NCBI GenBank assembly: GCA_003220685.1
Contig: QHTE01000050.1
Coordinates: forward strand, 1 to 36,935
From: Candidatus Rokuibacteriota bacterium
Lineage (GTDB): Bacteria > Methylomirabilota > Methylomirabilia > Rokubacteriales > CSP1-6
Length of the DNA: 36,935 nt
Direction: 5' to 3'
Shown: positions 17,308-24,930 of the stretch, one piece after another
How the letters are laid out: each line of letters begins with the position of its first letter
Numbering within the stretch: the stretch's first letter is position 1
Notes under the pieces: generated by a model
Seen by the model: the letters and a program-made list of their open reading frames with translations, nothing else
What the model was told of the DNA's origin: nothing
The model's database searches: none
Program-made: the position numbers and the translations under genes

Positions 17308-18620
17308 TGGGGATGGGCATGGAGCGCGATGAGGAAGAGCTCGTCGAAGGACGGGTGCGCCGCGGACGGCCGTGGCATCCGATTCGTCGACGCCTCTGGC
17401 AGGCCCTGATCGGTACCGCGTTGGTCGCTGCTGGTCTCGCCGCAGGTGTCGTCTGGAGCGGGCGGCATAGCGCCCCACAGCAGACGACTTCAAACGCGTC
17501 GACGGCGCCCGGCGCAATGCCCCCGATGCCGGGGATGCTGACGAAGGCTGCGGCGCCGCCCGGCGACGAAGCAGTCGAGGTGTCGCTGACCCCCGAAGCC
17601 GTGGAACGGGCTGGCATCAAGACGACGATAGTCGCGACGCAGACCACGGCGTCGGGGGTCACCGTGCCAGGCACCGTGACGACCAATGCCTATCGCGATA
17701 CCAAGGTCAACTCGCTGGTCGGCGGAGTCGTGCGGGAAGTGTCCGCCGATCTCGGCGCTACCGTCACCCGCGGCCAGCCGCTCGCCGTCATCCTCAGCAC
17801 CGAGCTGGCCGAGGCACAGATGAAGTACCTGTCCGTCCAGGCCATGTTCGAAGCAGACCACCAGAAGCTCGTCCGCACCGAGAAGCTCGTCGCCCTCGGC
17901 GCCGCGAGTCGCCAGGAGCTCGAGGACGTGACGGTGGCCCACGCCGGGCACTCCACGGAAGCGGCGGCGGCGCGGCAGCGACTCCTCCTGCTCGGACTAA
18001 CGTCCGATCAGGTTGCCGGCCTGACCGACGCCTCGCACGTCGTCTCGGACGTCGTCGTCCGCGCGCCCGGGCATGGGGTGGTCATCGCGCGGAGCGTGAA
18101 TCCCGGTCAGGTCGTGGGCGCGGCTCAGGAGCTCTTCGTCGTCACCGACCTGCGCACCGTGTGGGTGATCGGCGATCTTTTCGAAAGGGACTTCGCGAGT
18201 GTCAAGGTCGGTTCGCCCGTGACGATCGCGATTCCGGCTCGGCCGAACGCCGTCTTGACCGGGCGGATCGCGTATATCGATCCACGTGTCGATCCGGCTA
18301 CCCGGACGGCAAAGGTTCGCGTCGAGGTACCGAATCGCGGAATGGAGCTTCGCCTGGGCATGTACGTGACGCTCGAATTTCGGACCGGCTCAGGAAATCG
18401 GAGTGTCGTCGTGCTGCGCGAGGCCGTTCAGGCGATCGGTGACCGCAACGTCGTCTACATAGCGGTCGAGGGTGACGACGGTCGCTTCGCGGAGCGACCC
18501 GTCAAGCTTGGCGTGGTGATGCGCGATTCGGTGGAGGTGCTCGAGGGCGTGAAGATCGGCGATCGTGTGGTTACCAGCGGCAGCTTCTTCTTGCGGGGAG
18601 AGGCGGGGCGCAGCCGGTAG
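17307..18620 (+). CDS. cusB: CusB-type periplasmic adaptor
   Basis: A 437-residue membrane-fusion protein linking pump and channel. It has a short cytoplasmic N-terminus, one membrane helix (ALIGTALVAAGLAAGVVW), then a Pro/Met linker MPPMPGM that could take part in Cu/Ag transfer like the N-terminal methionines of CusB. The barrel-sandwich halves (VNSLVGGVVREVSADLGATV and VRAPGHGVVIARSVNPGQVV) flank a helical hairpin rich in Ala/Glu, followed by beta-barrel and membrane-proximal domains. The ATG shares its A with the preceding stop. It ends the operon; the next gene is convergent. Confidence 0.9.
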   Translation: MGMGMERDEEELVEGRVRRGRPWHPIRRRLWQALIGTALVAAGLAAGVVWSGRHSAPQQTTSNASTAPGAMPPMPGMLTKAAAPPGDEAVEVSLTPEAVERAGIKTTIVATQTTASGVTVPGTVTTNAYRDTKVNSLVGGVVREVSADLGATVTRGQPLAVILSTELAEAQMKYLSVQAMFEADHQKLVRTEKLVALGAASRQELEDVTVAHAGHSTEAAAARQRLLLLGLTSDQVAGLTDASHVVSDVVVRAPGHGVVIARSVNPGQVVGAAQELFVVTDLRTVWVIGDLFERDFASVKVGSPVTIAIPARPNAVLTGRIAYIDPRVDPATRTAKVRVEVPNRGMELRLGMYVTLEFRTGSGNRSVVVLREAVQAIGDRNVVYIAVEGDDGRFAERPVKLGVVMRDSVEVLEGVKIGDRVVTSGSFFLRGEAGRSR

Positions 18621-18631
18621 GGCGAACCGTC

Positions 18632-18961
18632 TCAGACCAAGAGGCCGCGATGCGCGATCACCGATACGCGAGTGAAGGGTGGAGCAGTGCCCGAGGCAGG
18701 TTCGCGTAGACGGTCAGGCGGATGCCCGTAGATGATCGGGCTGGCGACAGACGGAAGGCGTCCATCATGAAGCCGCAGACGAATGACGGGGAGCAGGCTG
18801 ATGTCCGCTCCCCGCTTCGCATGTTGTCGCAGCGCAAAACGGGATCGCTCTAGCTGCTCGTTGCACCGGGCGATCGCGGCCTCGGCCTTCTCAAGGGACG
18901 CCATGATTTGTCGGTAGAGATCAGACCCCTTCAAAAGAAGTTCGGTGTCACCGGTGCGCAT
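18632..18961 (-). CDS. Truncated paralogue of the helical module protein
   Basis: A 109-codon frame from ATG 18961. Residues 1-75 match the protein at 10284-10691 closely (LLLKGSDLYRQIMASLEKAE, ARCNEQLERSRFALRQHAKR, SLLPVIRLRLHDGRLP). Where that protein has PGGEGLCDAC and HANC, this one runs into an unrelated Arg/Pro-rich end with no cysteines, and I could not find the missing motif in another frame. It has therefore lost the metal-binding part. It could be decaying, or it could work through its helices alone. It ends 12 bp from the convergent cusB stop. Confidence 0.5.
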   Translation of the reverse strand: MRTGDTELLLKGSDLYRQIMASLEKAEAAIARCNEQLERSRFALRQHAKRGADISLLPVIRLRLHDGRLPSVASPIIYGHPPDRLREPASGTAPPFTRVSVIAHRGLLV

Positions 18962-19102
18962 GACGCTGTGCCGAGCGGAGCACCAGGCGGACTCCAGGGA
19001 AAGCCGGAGCGCAGAGGACGCCAGTGGAAGGGGTGGGTCAGCGCACGAAGTCGATTCATCCTTCCACGGGAAGCGGACGAGAAGGAGGCGCTTGGGTAGA
19101 CG

Positions 19103-19738
19103 TCACGGTGAGCCCTTGACTAACCTCGCCAGCAGCCCCGGTGGTGCCTTCTTCTTCGCGCCGTCTGGCGTGAAGATGTATACAGCGCCTTCCCACGAGC
19201 CGGGATCGAAAACCGGAGTGTCCTCGATCGATGCGCCAACGCGCCGTCGCACGGTCCCCGAGAAACCCTGCTGGAGGTCCGTCGACGCCACGACCCCGGT
19301 CAGAGTGAGGCGGGCGATGGCCGTGCACAATGATTCGCCAAATCCCATTTTGATGCCGTCGCGCGTCTTCACGCGCTCTTGACGAGCTACGCCGCAGCCG
19401 ACCAGGGTGAGACCCAGGTCGCGGCTCTCGAACTGGCCCTCGAGGGCGCGGAAGTAATGGACCGAGTTCATGTCCAGGTCTTCGCGACAGAGCTGCATCC
19501 CGAAGCCGTCGTGAGTGACGCCGTCCGCACCCCGCTCGGCATATCCGTGGGCGGCGATGATCAGCATCCCGATCTTGATCCGGGGGTAGTCCACTTTCGC
19601 CTTGATCTGGCGCATCATGTCGGGCATCGGAGTCGATGCGTTCACCTTGATCGCGTCCCCGACGGATGGGCCTCCATACCCTTGGAGCCCTTCGGCGAGC
19701 CTGGTATCGATCACGGTGACACCCCTGGTCTCCGCCAT
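19103..19738 (-). CDS. Caspase-fold protease-like protein with His/Cys dyad
   Basis: A 211-residue protein from ATG 19738 with GGAGAG six bases upstream. The order MLIIAAHGYAERG (H64) and then LGLTLVGCGVA (C115), each at the end of a hydrophobic strand and about 50 residues apart, is the dyad pattern of the caspase/CHAT/DUF4347 superfamily. The strand before His, the turn after it and the GCGVA motif all fit. No signal peptide, adhesin repeats, NACHT or TPR partner is visible and neighbours are unrelated, so it seems an orphan single-domain protein. Proteolysis is an inference; it could be an inactive relative. Confidence 0.62.
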   Translation of the reverse strand: MAETRGVTVIDTRLAEGLQGYGGPSVGDAIKVNASTPMPDMMRQIKAKVDYPRIKIGMLIIAAHGYAERGADGVTHDGFGMQLCREDLDMNSVHYFRALEGQFESRDLGLTLVGCGVARQERVKTRDGIKMGFGESLCTAIARLTLTGVVASTDLQQGFSGTVRRRVGASIEDTPVFDPGSWEGAVYIFTPDGAKKKAPPGLLARLVKGSP

Positions 19739-20360
19739 GCCGTCTCTCCATGTACGCGCTAACAGATCGTGACGTTGTCGAGCTATGAGAACTGAGACGA
19801 AAGCCCCGGGCCCGTCTCACGGGCGCTTACATCTGTCTCGTGTACGGTAACTCAGTTTTCGCATACGCACGCATAACCCAGATAAGACGTCATCGTGGGG
19901 CACATGTCGGGACTCGGCAGCAATCTGCCCAATCCAGCCAACTCAGCCGCGTATGGGGTGCCGGTCGGGGCCGGGCCGTTCTCCCCGGCCCTCCCGTTTA
20001 ACCTGCCTTAGGGTTGGAGTCCCTAAAGGCGCCGAGATGCATGATCCAACCGGTCTGGCTGAGGAAAAACTCCTCGAGGGTTGCCCGGGAAATCCACGCG
20101 GCCAGAATCGCCACGGTCCGCAGCTCCGTCCCAGGAGAAGTCGTGCGACGCCATCGCAACATCACCCCGCAGCTTCGGTCATCAGGATGGGCCGTCGTGC
20201 CACGCGGGTGAGCCCTGCTTCGTCACGCTCGCTTCAAGCCCGACTGGAACCCTCGAGCGCAGATCGCGCTGGGGGACTTTCTCGAGAACGGCTTTCTTGA
20301 ACGTGTTGCGGTGTTGTTCTGGAAACACGCAGAGACTCATGCAACCCGGTTAACCCGGGA
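19739..20360. other. 620 bp without an intact gene
   Basis: No supported gene. A plus-strand stretch at about 20214-20345 reads like protein (PDWNPRAQIALGDFLENGFL, then ERVAVLFWKHAETHA), but it follows a stop without a start codon and runs straight into the tRNA-like sequence. It is probably the debris of a gene that once ended there. Confidence 0.45.
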
Positions 20361-20446
20361 GCCGCCGGTGGGATTCGAACCCACGAAGGGCCGATGCGCA
20401 GGGGACGTGCACGTCCACCCGCGTTTGTCCTCTTCGCTACGGCGGC
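20361..20446 (-). tRNA. tRNA-like sequence with aberrant anticodon arm
   Basis: An 86-base minus-strand sequence with a perfect 7-bp acceptor stem (GCCGCCG/CGGCGGC), a perfect 5-bp T-stem (GTGGG/CCCAC) around TTCGAAT, T8, A14 and a 3-bp D-stem with a GG pair in its loop, spaced as in class II (Leu/Ser-type) tRNAs. Forcing a 7-base anticodon loop gives ACGTGCA on a stem with two mismatches and C instead of T at position 33. The region instead contains a 14-bp palindrome (20403-20416) that folds back on itself. No 3' CCA is encoded. I read it as a tRNA pseudogene or a non-canonical tRNA; the identity cannot be assigned. Confidence 0.45.
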
Positions 20447-20849
20447 GACTGACAGCGCTTCGTCGGGAAGCCGGCGGGGGCTGTCCTTTTCCGTCCTTCC
20501 CCCCGTTTTGATGCCACAGCGGTGAGCGCGGCGAAGCAGTCTGTCAGTCTTGGTATCTACGCCCGGTCGTTATCGAGGAGGAGCACTCGCGACGTTCGTG
20601 TCTTCCTTCCAACCTCCTTTGTGTCGAGTCAAATACTGACGTGACGGCCAGGGCGCGTCGCTCCGGATAATCGCGTACCTACACAGGGGAAAGTCCAGGA
20701 GCTGACGTGTGATGGGGACGGCCTGGCGTGCGCCTACGCGTGCGGCGGGTTGTAAGCCAGTTCACCGGGGCGTTACAGTCTGACAACCCGAATCAGGTCG
20801 GGCGCTAACCATAAGACGGCGACCAACAAGGTATGTGATGGGTCCGTGT
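20447..20849. other. 400 bp without a gene
   Basis: I see no supported coding or RNA feature here. The far end runs into the promoter at 20850. Confidence 0.5.
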
Positions 20850-20878
20850 TTGACACGAGCCTGCAGTTCTTGTATACG
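20850..20878 (+). promoter_or_regulatory. Sigma-70 promoter
   Basis: Consensus TTGACA (20850-20855), 17-bp spacer and TATACG (20873-20878). It predicts a 5' leader of about 50 bases before the lipoprotein start at 20936. This is the best match to a housekeeping promoter in the window. Confidence 0.65.
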
Positions 20879-20935
20879 CATTCAAACCGTGCCGTCGTCG
20901 ACGGGGAACGGCAGGCGCGGACGGAGGTGCGAACT

Positions 20936-21235
20936 ATGATCTCCGTGAAGATCAATCGAATCATCATCGGTGTGCTGCTTGCCGGATCGTTGACCGCGAC
21001 GACAGCATGTGTTCTTCGTCCCTGGACCGGCCGAGCGCCCGCAGTCAAGCCGACAGTTGTAGCGCCATCGCCGGTGGAGTTGGTTCCGGTGAGTGCGCCA
21101 TCCGCATCCGCGCCCAAGGTCCAGCCTCAAGAACTGCCGCGGTCGCCCGATGTGCCTGAAGCCCCGGTGCGACCATCGAGTGAGGCTGACGATCCGCGGG
21201 CCGTTATCGACTGGCTGCTGAATCGCAATAAGTAG
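20936..21235 (+). CDS. Small proline-rich lipoprotein-like protein
   Basis: A 99-residue protein from ATG 20936, eight bases after GGAGG, behind a consensus promoter. The N-terminus (RIIIGVLLAGSLTATTAC) is a signal sequence with C25 as a probable lipidation site, though the lipobox is weak. The rest is Pro/Ser/Val-rich and probably disordered, ending in DPRAVIDWLLNRNK, a short helix that may be the functional end. No domain is recognised. It probably sits in the envelope. Confidence 0.65.
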   Translation: MISVKINRIIIGVLLAGSLTATTACVLRPWTGRAPAVKPTVVAPSPVELVPVSAPSASAPKVQPQELPRSPDVPEAPVRPSSEADDPRAVIDWLLNRNK

Positions 21236-21625
21236 CCTAGCTGCTGATGCCCCAGCAGCGAGGGCTCGCGGCCTATCAACTTCTACTGACTGTCGAGATT
21301 GGGAGCGGAGGGTTGATCGTTCTCGGAGTGAATCGCACGGTCGTGAAACCGCCGAGCGTCGAGATGGTGCCTTCACAACCTTCACGGTCGGCACGCTGAC
21401 GAACGCACGCGGCAGACATTCGTACAACGTGCCGTTTCGGCGCACAACGATGAGCAATTCGACACCGGGAAACGATCGCGACGGGTAGGACTCGACAAAG
21501 CGCTGCTTGTAGCGGAGTCTTCCCTCGTGACGGCACCAGGCACAAAATAAAATCCTCAAACGAAAAGCTCGCGCACGACGGGCCGGCGGTGAGAAACTGC
21601 GGCACGGGAGCAGATTGGTCGTACA
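21236..21625. other. 390 bp without a clear gene
   Basis: On the minus strand about 21350-21545 reads CAWCRHEGRLRYKQRFVESY, then PGVELLIVVRRNGTLYECLP, which looks protein-like. It has no ATG, no ribosome binding site and no stop before it enters the antisense of the neighbouring gene, so I leave it uncalled. It may be a gene remnant. Confidence 0.4.
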
Positions 21626-21635
21626 GGAGGCGTCA

Positions 21636-21815
21636 TTGGCTAAGGTCACTCTGATGAAACGGGAGCCGACCCACCTCCAAATCGCCAACCGCGCTTTCGA
21701 AATCTACATCTCTCGCGGTGGTGTTCATGGTCACGATGTCGGTGACTGGTTTGAAGCCGAGCGGCAGCTCCGGACCGAGCTTCAGCCGAAGAAGCGGGCG
21801 GTCAAGCAAACGTAG
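21636..21815 (+). CDS. DUF2934-like small protein
   Basis: A 59-residue protein starting at TTG 21636, five bases after AGGAGG (21625-21630); the strong ribosome binding site decides this start over TTG 21615 and ATG 21654. The body, IANRAFEIYISRGGVHGHDV followed by GDWFEAERQLR, is the signature of DUF2934, a short helical family of unknown function common in soil bacteria. The end is basic. It is convergent with the dehydrogenase gene. Confidence 0.8.
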   Translation: MAKVTLMKREPTHLQIANRAFEIYISRGGVHGHDVGDWFEAERQLRTELQPKKRAVKQT

Positions 21816-21829
21816 AAGGCGGCCCGCCT

Positions 21830-22723
21830 TCACAGCCTGAGCTTCAGGCCGGCGCGCTCCTCCTGGAGCGTCGACGCCTTGATGCGATCCTGATCGCCCC
21901 AGCCGCGATTCATCGCTTCCTGCAGCTCCATCTGGCAGAGGTCGAGCAGGCGGGTGGGCACGCCGTGCTGTGCGGCGAGATCGCCCGCAAGCCGAAAATC
22001 CTTGTGGGCGAGGGCGAGCGCGAAGCGCGCGGTGAAGTCGCCGCGGAACAGCGTGGCCGGCATCCGCTTCGTGAAGGTCATGTTCTGGCCCACGATGCAC
22101 CCTTCGCGGAACGCCTCGACGAGCCGAGGCACCGCGACGCCGGCCTTGGCGCCGAGGGTCAGGCACTCCGCCAGCAGCAGGTCGATGCTCATGGCGAGCG
22201 CGTTGTGGACGATCTTCGTGATCGAGCCCGTCCCGAGCTCGCCCACCCAGACGATGCTCTTCGAGAACGTGTCGAGGACCGGCTTCACCCGGCCCAGCAC
22301 GGCCGGATCGCCGCCGACGAACAGCGTGACTTGCCCCGCCAGAGCGCCTTCGCGTCCGCCGTCGAGCGGCGCATCCAGCAGATGCGCGCCGCGCGCCTTC
22401 AGCGCCTCGCCGACGTCGCACACGACCGCGGGCGCGTTGGTGGTGTGATCGATCACCACCGTTGCCGCCTTCACCGCCTCCAGGACTCCGCCGGCGCCGA
22501 CGGTGACCGTCCGCATCTCGGCTGGACCCTGGACGCAGACACAAACGATGTCGCACTGCGCCGCGACGTCTCGCGGTGATTCCGCCCAGGTCGCGCCGCG
22601 CTCGAGCAAGGTCGCCGCGGCCGTGCGTCTGAGATCGTGAACCACGAGCGAGAACCCGGCTCTGCTTACGAAACCCGCCAGCGGCTCGCCCATGTTTCCG
22701 AGGCCGATGAATCCTACGCGCAT
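21830..22723 (-). CDS. NAD(P)-dependent beta-hydroxyacid dehydrogenase (3-hydroxyisobutyrate dehydrogenase family)
   Basis: A 297-residue cytoplasmic oxidoreductase. The start at ATG 22723 follows GGAGG by five bases and puts the Rossmann motif GLGNMG at residues 7-12, as in the family; an in-frame ATG at 22774 would add an unlikely extension. The substrate loop DAPLDGG (117-123) and GSITKIVHN with the catalytic K170 and N174 are intact. Family members oxidise 3-hydroxyisobutyrate, tartronate semialdehyde or similar beta-hydroxyacids. The L-D in place of V-S in the DAPVSGG loop leaves the substrate open. It is divergent from the LLM oxidoreductase gene. Confidence 0.88.
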   Translation of the reverse strand: MRVGFIGLGNMGEPLAGFVSRAGFSLVVHDLRRTAAATLLERGATWAESPRDVAAQCDIVCVCVQGPAEMRTVTVGAGGVLEAVKAATVVIDHTTNAPAVVCDVGEALKARGAHLLDAPLDGGREGALAGQVTLFVGGDPAVLGRVKPVLDTFSKSIVWVGELGTGSITKIVHNALAMSIDLLLAECLTLGAKAGVAVPRLVEAFREGCIVGQNMTFTKRMPATLFRGDFTARFALALAHKDFRLAGDLAAQHGVPTRLLDLCQMELQEAMNRGWGDQDRIKASTLQEERAGLKLRL

Positions 22724-22890
22724 CGTTTCCTCCGCTTCGAGATCGTCCCGCCAGACCCGATGGCCGGCGCGCATTATACGGGGTCCGCCGGCGATCCGTC
22801 CGGCCGCCGCGTCATCAGAGCCGCAGGCACGACGGTCCGCGTGGTAGTCTCGGCTGCCGACGGTATTGCCATCGAGGAAAGGGGACGGCC

Positions 22891-23763
22891 ATGAGACTCG
22901 GCGTGGTGTTTCCGCAGACGGAGATCGGCTCTGACCCCGTGATCATCCGCGACTACGCGCAGGCGGCCGAGGGCGCCGGCTACGATCATCTGCTCGTCTT
23001 CGACCACGTGCTCGGCGCCAAGCTGGAGCGCTTCGACAAGCTGGGACGACGCCCGCCCTACACCGCCGAGAGCGCGTTCCACGAACCCTTCGTCCTGTTC
23101 GGCTATCTCGGGGCCTGCACCCGGCGGCTCGAGCTGGTGACGGGCATCGTCATCCTGCCCCAGCGCCAGACTGCGCTGGTGGCCAAGCAGGCGGCTGCGG
23201 TGGACGTTCTCACCGGTGGGCGCCTGCGTCTCGGCGTCGGCATCGGCTGGAACTACGTCGAGTACGAGGCGCTGAACGAGGACTTCCACACCCGAGGCCG
23301 GCGCGTCACCGAGCAGATCGCCGTCATGCGCAAGCTCTGGACCGAGCCGGTGGTGAGCTTCGATGGCGCCTATCACCACATCGACCGCGCCGGCATCAAT
23401 CCGCTGCCGGTCCAGCGGCCCATTCCGGTGTGGCTCGGCGGCATGGCCGAGCCCGTGCTCAAGCGGGTGGCCCAGATCTCCGACGGCTGGTTCCCGCAGT
23501 TCCAGCCCGGCGACGAGGCGCGACAGATCCTCGGGCGGGTGCGCGACTACATCAAGGACGCCGGGCGGTCGCCCTCGGCCGTCGGTATCGAGGGGCGGTT
23601 CGCCTACTCCATCGGCGGACCGGCCCAGTGGGCGCAGCGCGCGCGTGAATGGCGCGACCTCGGCGCCACCCATCTGTCCGTGAACACGATGGGCTCGGGG
23701 CTCTCGCCGCGCGACCACATCGACGCGATCCTCAAGATGAAGCCCGTGCTCGACACCGCGTAG
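22891..23763 (+). CDS. LLM-class F420-dependent oxidoreductase
   Basis: A 290-residue protein of the luciferase-like monooxygenase superfamily, F420-dependent group by similarity (LGVVFPQTEIGSDPVIIRDY, VFDHVLG, GRLRLGVGIGWNYVEYEAL, IPVWLGGMAEPVLKRV). Such TIM-barrel enzymes use reduced F420 or FMN on diverse small molecules. Ribosome binding site GAGGAAAGGGG lies upstream of the ATG. No F420 biosynthesis gene is in the window. It is divergent from the dehydrogenase gene at 21830-22723, and its stop abuts the convergent lipoprotein gene without a gap. The substrate is unknown. Confidence 0.9.
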   Translation: MRLGVVFPQTEIGSDPVIIRDYAQAAEGAGYDHLLVFDHVLGAKLERFDKLGRRPPYTAESAFHEPFVLFGYLGACTRRLELVTGIVILPQRQTALVAKQAAAVDVLTGGRLRLGVGIGWNYVEYEALNEDFHTRGRRVTEQIAVMRKLWTEPVVSFDGAYHHIDRAGINPLPVQRPIPVWLGGMAEPVLKRVAQISDGWFPQFQPGDEARQILGRVRDYIKDAGRSPSAVGIEGRFAYSIGGPAQWAQRAREWRDLGATHLSVNTMGSGLSPRDHIDAILKMKPVLDTA

Positions 23764-24033
23764 TCACGGGCCTCCAGGCAGGCCGACGCCGACGGGCTCG
23801 GGGAGCGGAGGGCCCGCGCGGCCGGCTTCGGCGAGGCATTGCAGGATCTCTTGCCGGCCTCCCGCGCTGGTGTACCGGAACGTGATTCGGCCGGCGAGAT
23901 CGATCCGTTCGAGCCGGCCCGCCGGCGAGTTGCACTGCGCCCACCGCGCGTAGGCCAGCTCTTGCTGCGGCGTGTTCGCGACGGCGCACGCCCCGAGGAA
24001 GAGGGCGAGGCCGGCCGTTACTTCTCGTCCCAC
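23764..24033 (-). CDS. Small lipoprotein
   Basis: An 89-residue protein starting at GTG 24033, inside the end of the gene at 24018-24194. The N-terminus TAGLALFLGACAVA has a good lipobox (LGAC). The mature part (ELAYARWAQCNSPAGRLERI, then GRITFRYTSAGGRQEILQC) has two cysteines likely to form a disulfide. The Pro/Gly-rich end is probably disordered. Its stop touches the convergent LLM stop. Similar short lipoproteins are frequent in this type of genome; function is unknown. Confidence 0.68.
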   Translation of the reverse strand: MGREVTAGLALFLGACAVANTPQQELAYARWAQCNSPAGRLERIDLAGRITFRYTSAGGRQEILQCLAEAGRAGPPLPEPVGVGLPGGP

Positions 24034-24194
24034 AGGTCCAGGAGCTCGATCTCCTCAGGCGTCACGCCGGACGCGTCCGCGAGGCACTTGATCACAGCGC
24101 TGGTCGGCACGAGATGAGGGTCTGCGTCCGCCGGAAGAACGATGGCGAAGCCGCGTACATGACCAGTTGTTCGTACTCGATACGAAACAAGCAC
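24018..24194 (-). CDS. 58-residue hypothetical protein, probably leaderless
   Basis: From GTG 24194 the frame reads MLVSYRVRTTGHVRGFAIVL and ends DASGVTPEEIELLDLWDEK, a compact acidic-helix end that looks genuinely coding. There is no ribosome binding site, but an extended -10 (TGC-TAGACT, 24204-24212) places the transcript start within a few bases of the GTG, which fits leaderless translation. Its end overlaps the start of the lipoprotein gene by 16 bp on the same strand. No domain is recognised. Confidence 0.5.
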   Translation of the reverse strand: MLVSYRVRTTGHVRGFAIVLPADADPHLVPTSAVIKCLADASGVTPEEIELLDLWDEK

Positions 24195-24203
24195 GGCGAA
24201 TCG

Positions 24204-24212
24204 AGTCTAGCA
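24204..24212 (-). promoter_or_regulatory. Extended -10 element
   Basis: Minus-strand TGC-TAGACT preceded by GGTC, the same core as the elements at 9981-9992 and 11247-11273. It lies nine bases before the GTG at 24194. Confidence 0.4.
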
Positions 24213-24221
24213 GACCTGAAC

Positions 24222-24470
24222 TCATCCCTTGCGCTCCTCACGTTTCACTCCCACGCGCTCATGGGATCCCCAGCTACGGATCTCCGTCACGCCGGGGTTG
24301 TTCACCGATTCGACGCGCACGTGAGCCGTCTTGCCGCCCGCCGTCGTGTACGGGCGTCCGATCACCTGCCATTCGGTGCGCTCGTCGGCGAGCCGATCGC
24401 CGAGCTTGAGCTCCATGGGCAGGACACGGATCTCGGGGGGAGTCCTCTTCTCGGGAGATGACTTGGCCAT
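24222..24470 (-). CDS. Conserved-looking hypothetical protein
   Basis: An 82-residue basic protein from ATG 24470; a second ATG at residue 19 is possible. The core MELKLGDRLADERTEWQVIG, RPYTTAGGKTAHVRVESV and TEIRSWGSHERVGVKR reads as a small beta-rich domain of the kind seen in short conserved proteins of related genomes (from memory, unverified). No signal peptide or metal site is present. It lies just upstream of the 58-residue gene on the same strand. Confidence 0.62.
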   Translation of the reverse strand: MAKSSPEKRTPPEIRVLPMELKLGDRLADERTEWQVIGRPYTTAGGKTAHVRVESVNNPGVTEIRSWGSHERVGVKREERKG

Positions 24471-24544
24471 GTAGCTAGTTTCGCGCCGAGGGGCGAGTTC
24501 CCGGTGATTCTTTGGCTGGGGGACGCTCTCATGTAACCCTGAAA

Positions 24545-24560
24545 GGAGGCCCGGGCCTCC
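24545..24560 (-). terminator. Perfect GC palindrome, possible terminator
   Basis: GGAGGCCCGGGCCTCC is a perfect 16-bp palindrome followed on the minus strand by TTTC, 36 bases after the stop of the gene at 24597-24908. The lack of a loop and the short T-run make it weak. Confidence 0.3.
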
Positions 24561-24596
24561 GTCCGCCCGACGCCCTACGGGTGATACCCCGCGGCC

Positions 24597-24908
24597 CTAG
24601 CCATTGAGTCTTCGGACGATCTCGGCGCCGCACGCGCACGTCATCGAAACTCGGGTGTCGCCGACGTAGGTCTTCATCGCGCCACATGCCTGGTGCTCGA
24701 CGGAGAAATTCGTCTGGACCATCAGGTCCCTGACCATTCGGAGCGCGCCGCGGTCTTGCGCTGATGAGTTAAAGCTCAGGAGGTTGCCGTGAAAGGCGGG
24801 CGCGAGGCTGCGACCTTCTTCGGTCTCCGCCGCGAGTCGCAAGAACGTCTCGCGCCACTCCGGGGAGTGTGCGACGACGACGCGCCAGAGTCGCGTGGGT
24901 GCCGTCAT
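24597..24908 (-). CDS. Hypothetical protein with C-terminal Cys cluster
   Basis: A 103-residue protein from ATG 24908, seven bases after GAGGGA. The first half is helical (TRLWRVVVAHSPEWRETFLR). The second half contains QACG (C75) and CACG (C91, C93), which with H72 could make one metal site. It lies 22 bp downstream of the lipoprotein gene at 24931-25344 on the same strand and is probably co-transcribed. No known family is recognised. Confidence 0.6.
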   Translation of the reverse strand: MTAPTRLWRVVVAHSPEWRETFLRLAAETEEGRSLAPAFHGNLLSFNSSAQDRGALRMVRDLMVQTNFSVEHQACGAMKTYVGDTRVSMTCACGAEIVRRLNG

Positions 24909-24930
24909 GCATCGTCCCTCGCATCGGTCG

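Noticed and set aside
20361..20446. The tRNA-like sequence could be selC, the selenocysteine tRNA needed for the candidate selenoprotein.
   Set aside because: It has a 7-bp acceptor stem and 3-bp D-stem and no TCA anticodon; bacterial selC has an 8-bp acceptor stem, a longer D-stem and TCA.
20361..20720. 3' end of a tmRNA.
   Set aside because: The acceptor 5' strand lies only 86 bases away, and no tmRNA 5' consensus or tag frame is found in the following 350 bases.
21350..21545. Minus-strand protein-like stretch with CAWC and YECLP.
   Set aside because: No start codon, no ribosome binding site and no stop before the antisense of a real gene; at most a remnant.
23761..23766. Zero-gap convergent stops of the LLM and lipoprotein genes as a special signal.
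   Set aside because: Close packing is common in compact genomes, and no hairpin or repeat is present.
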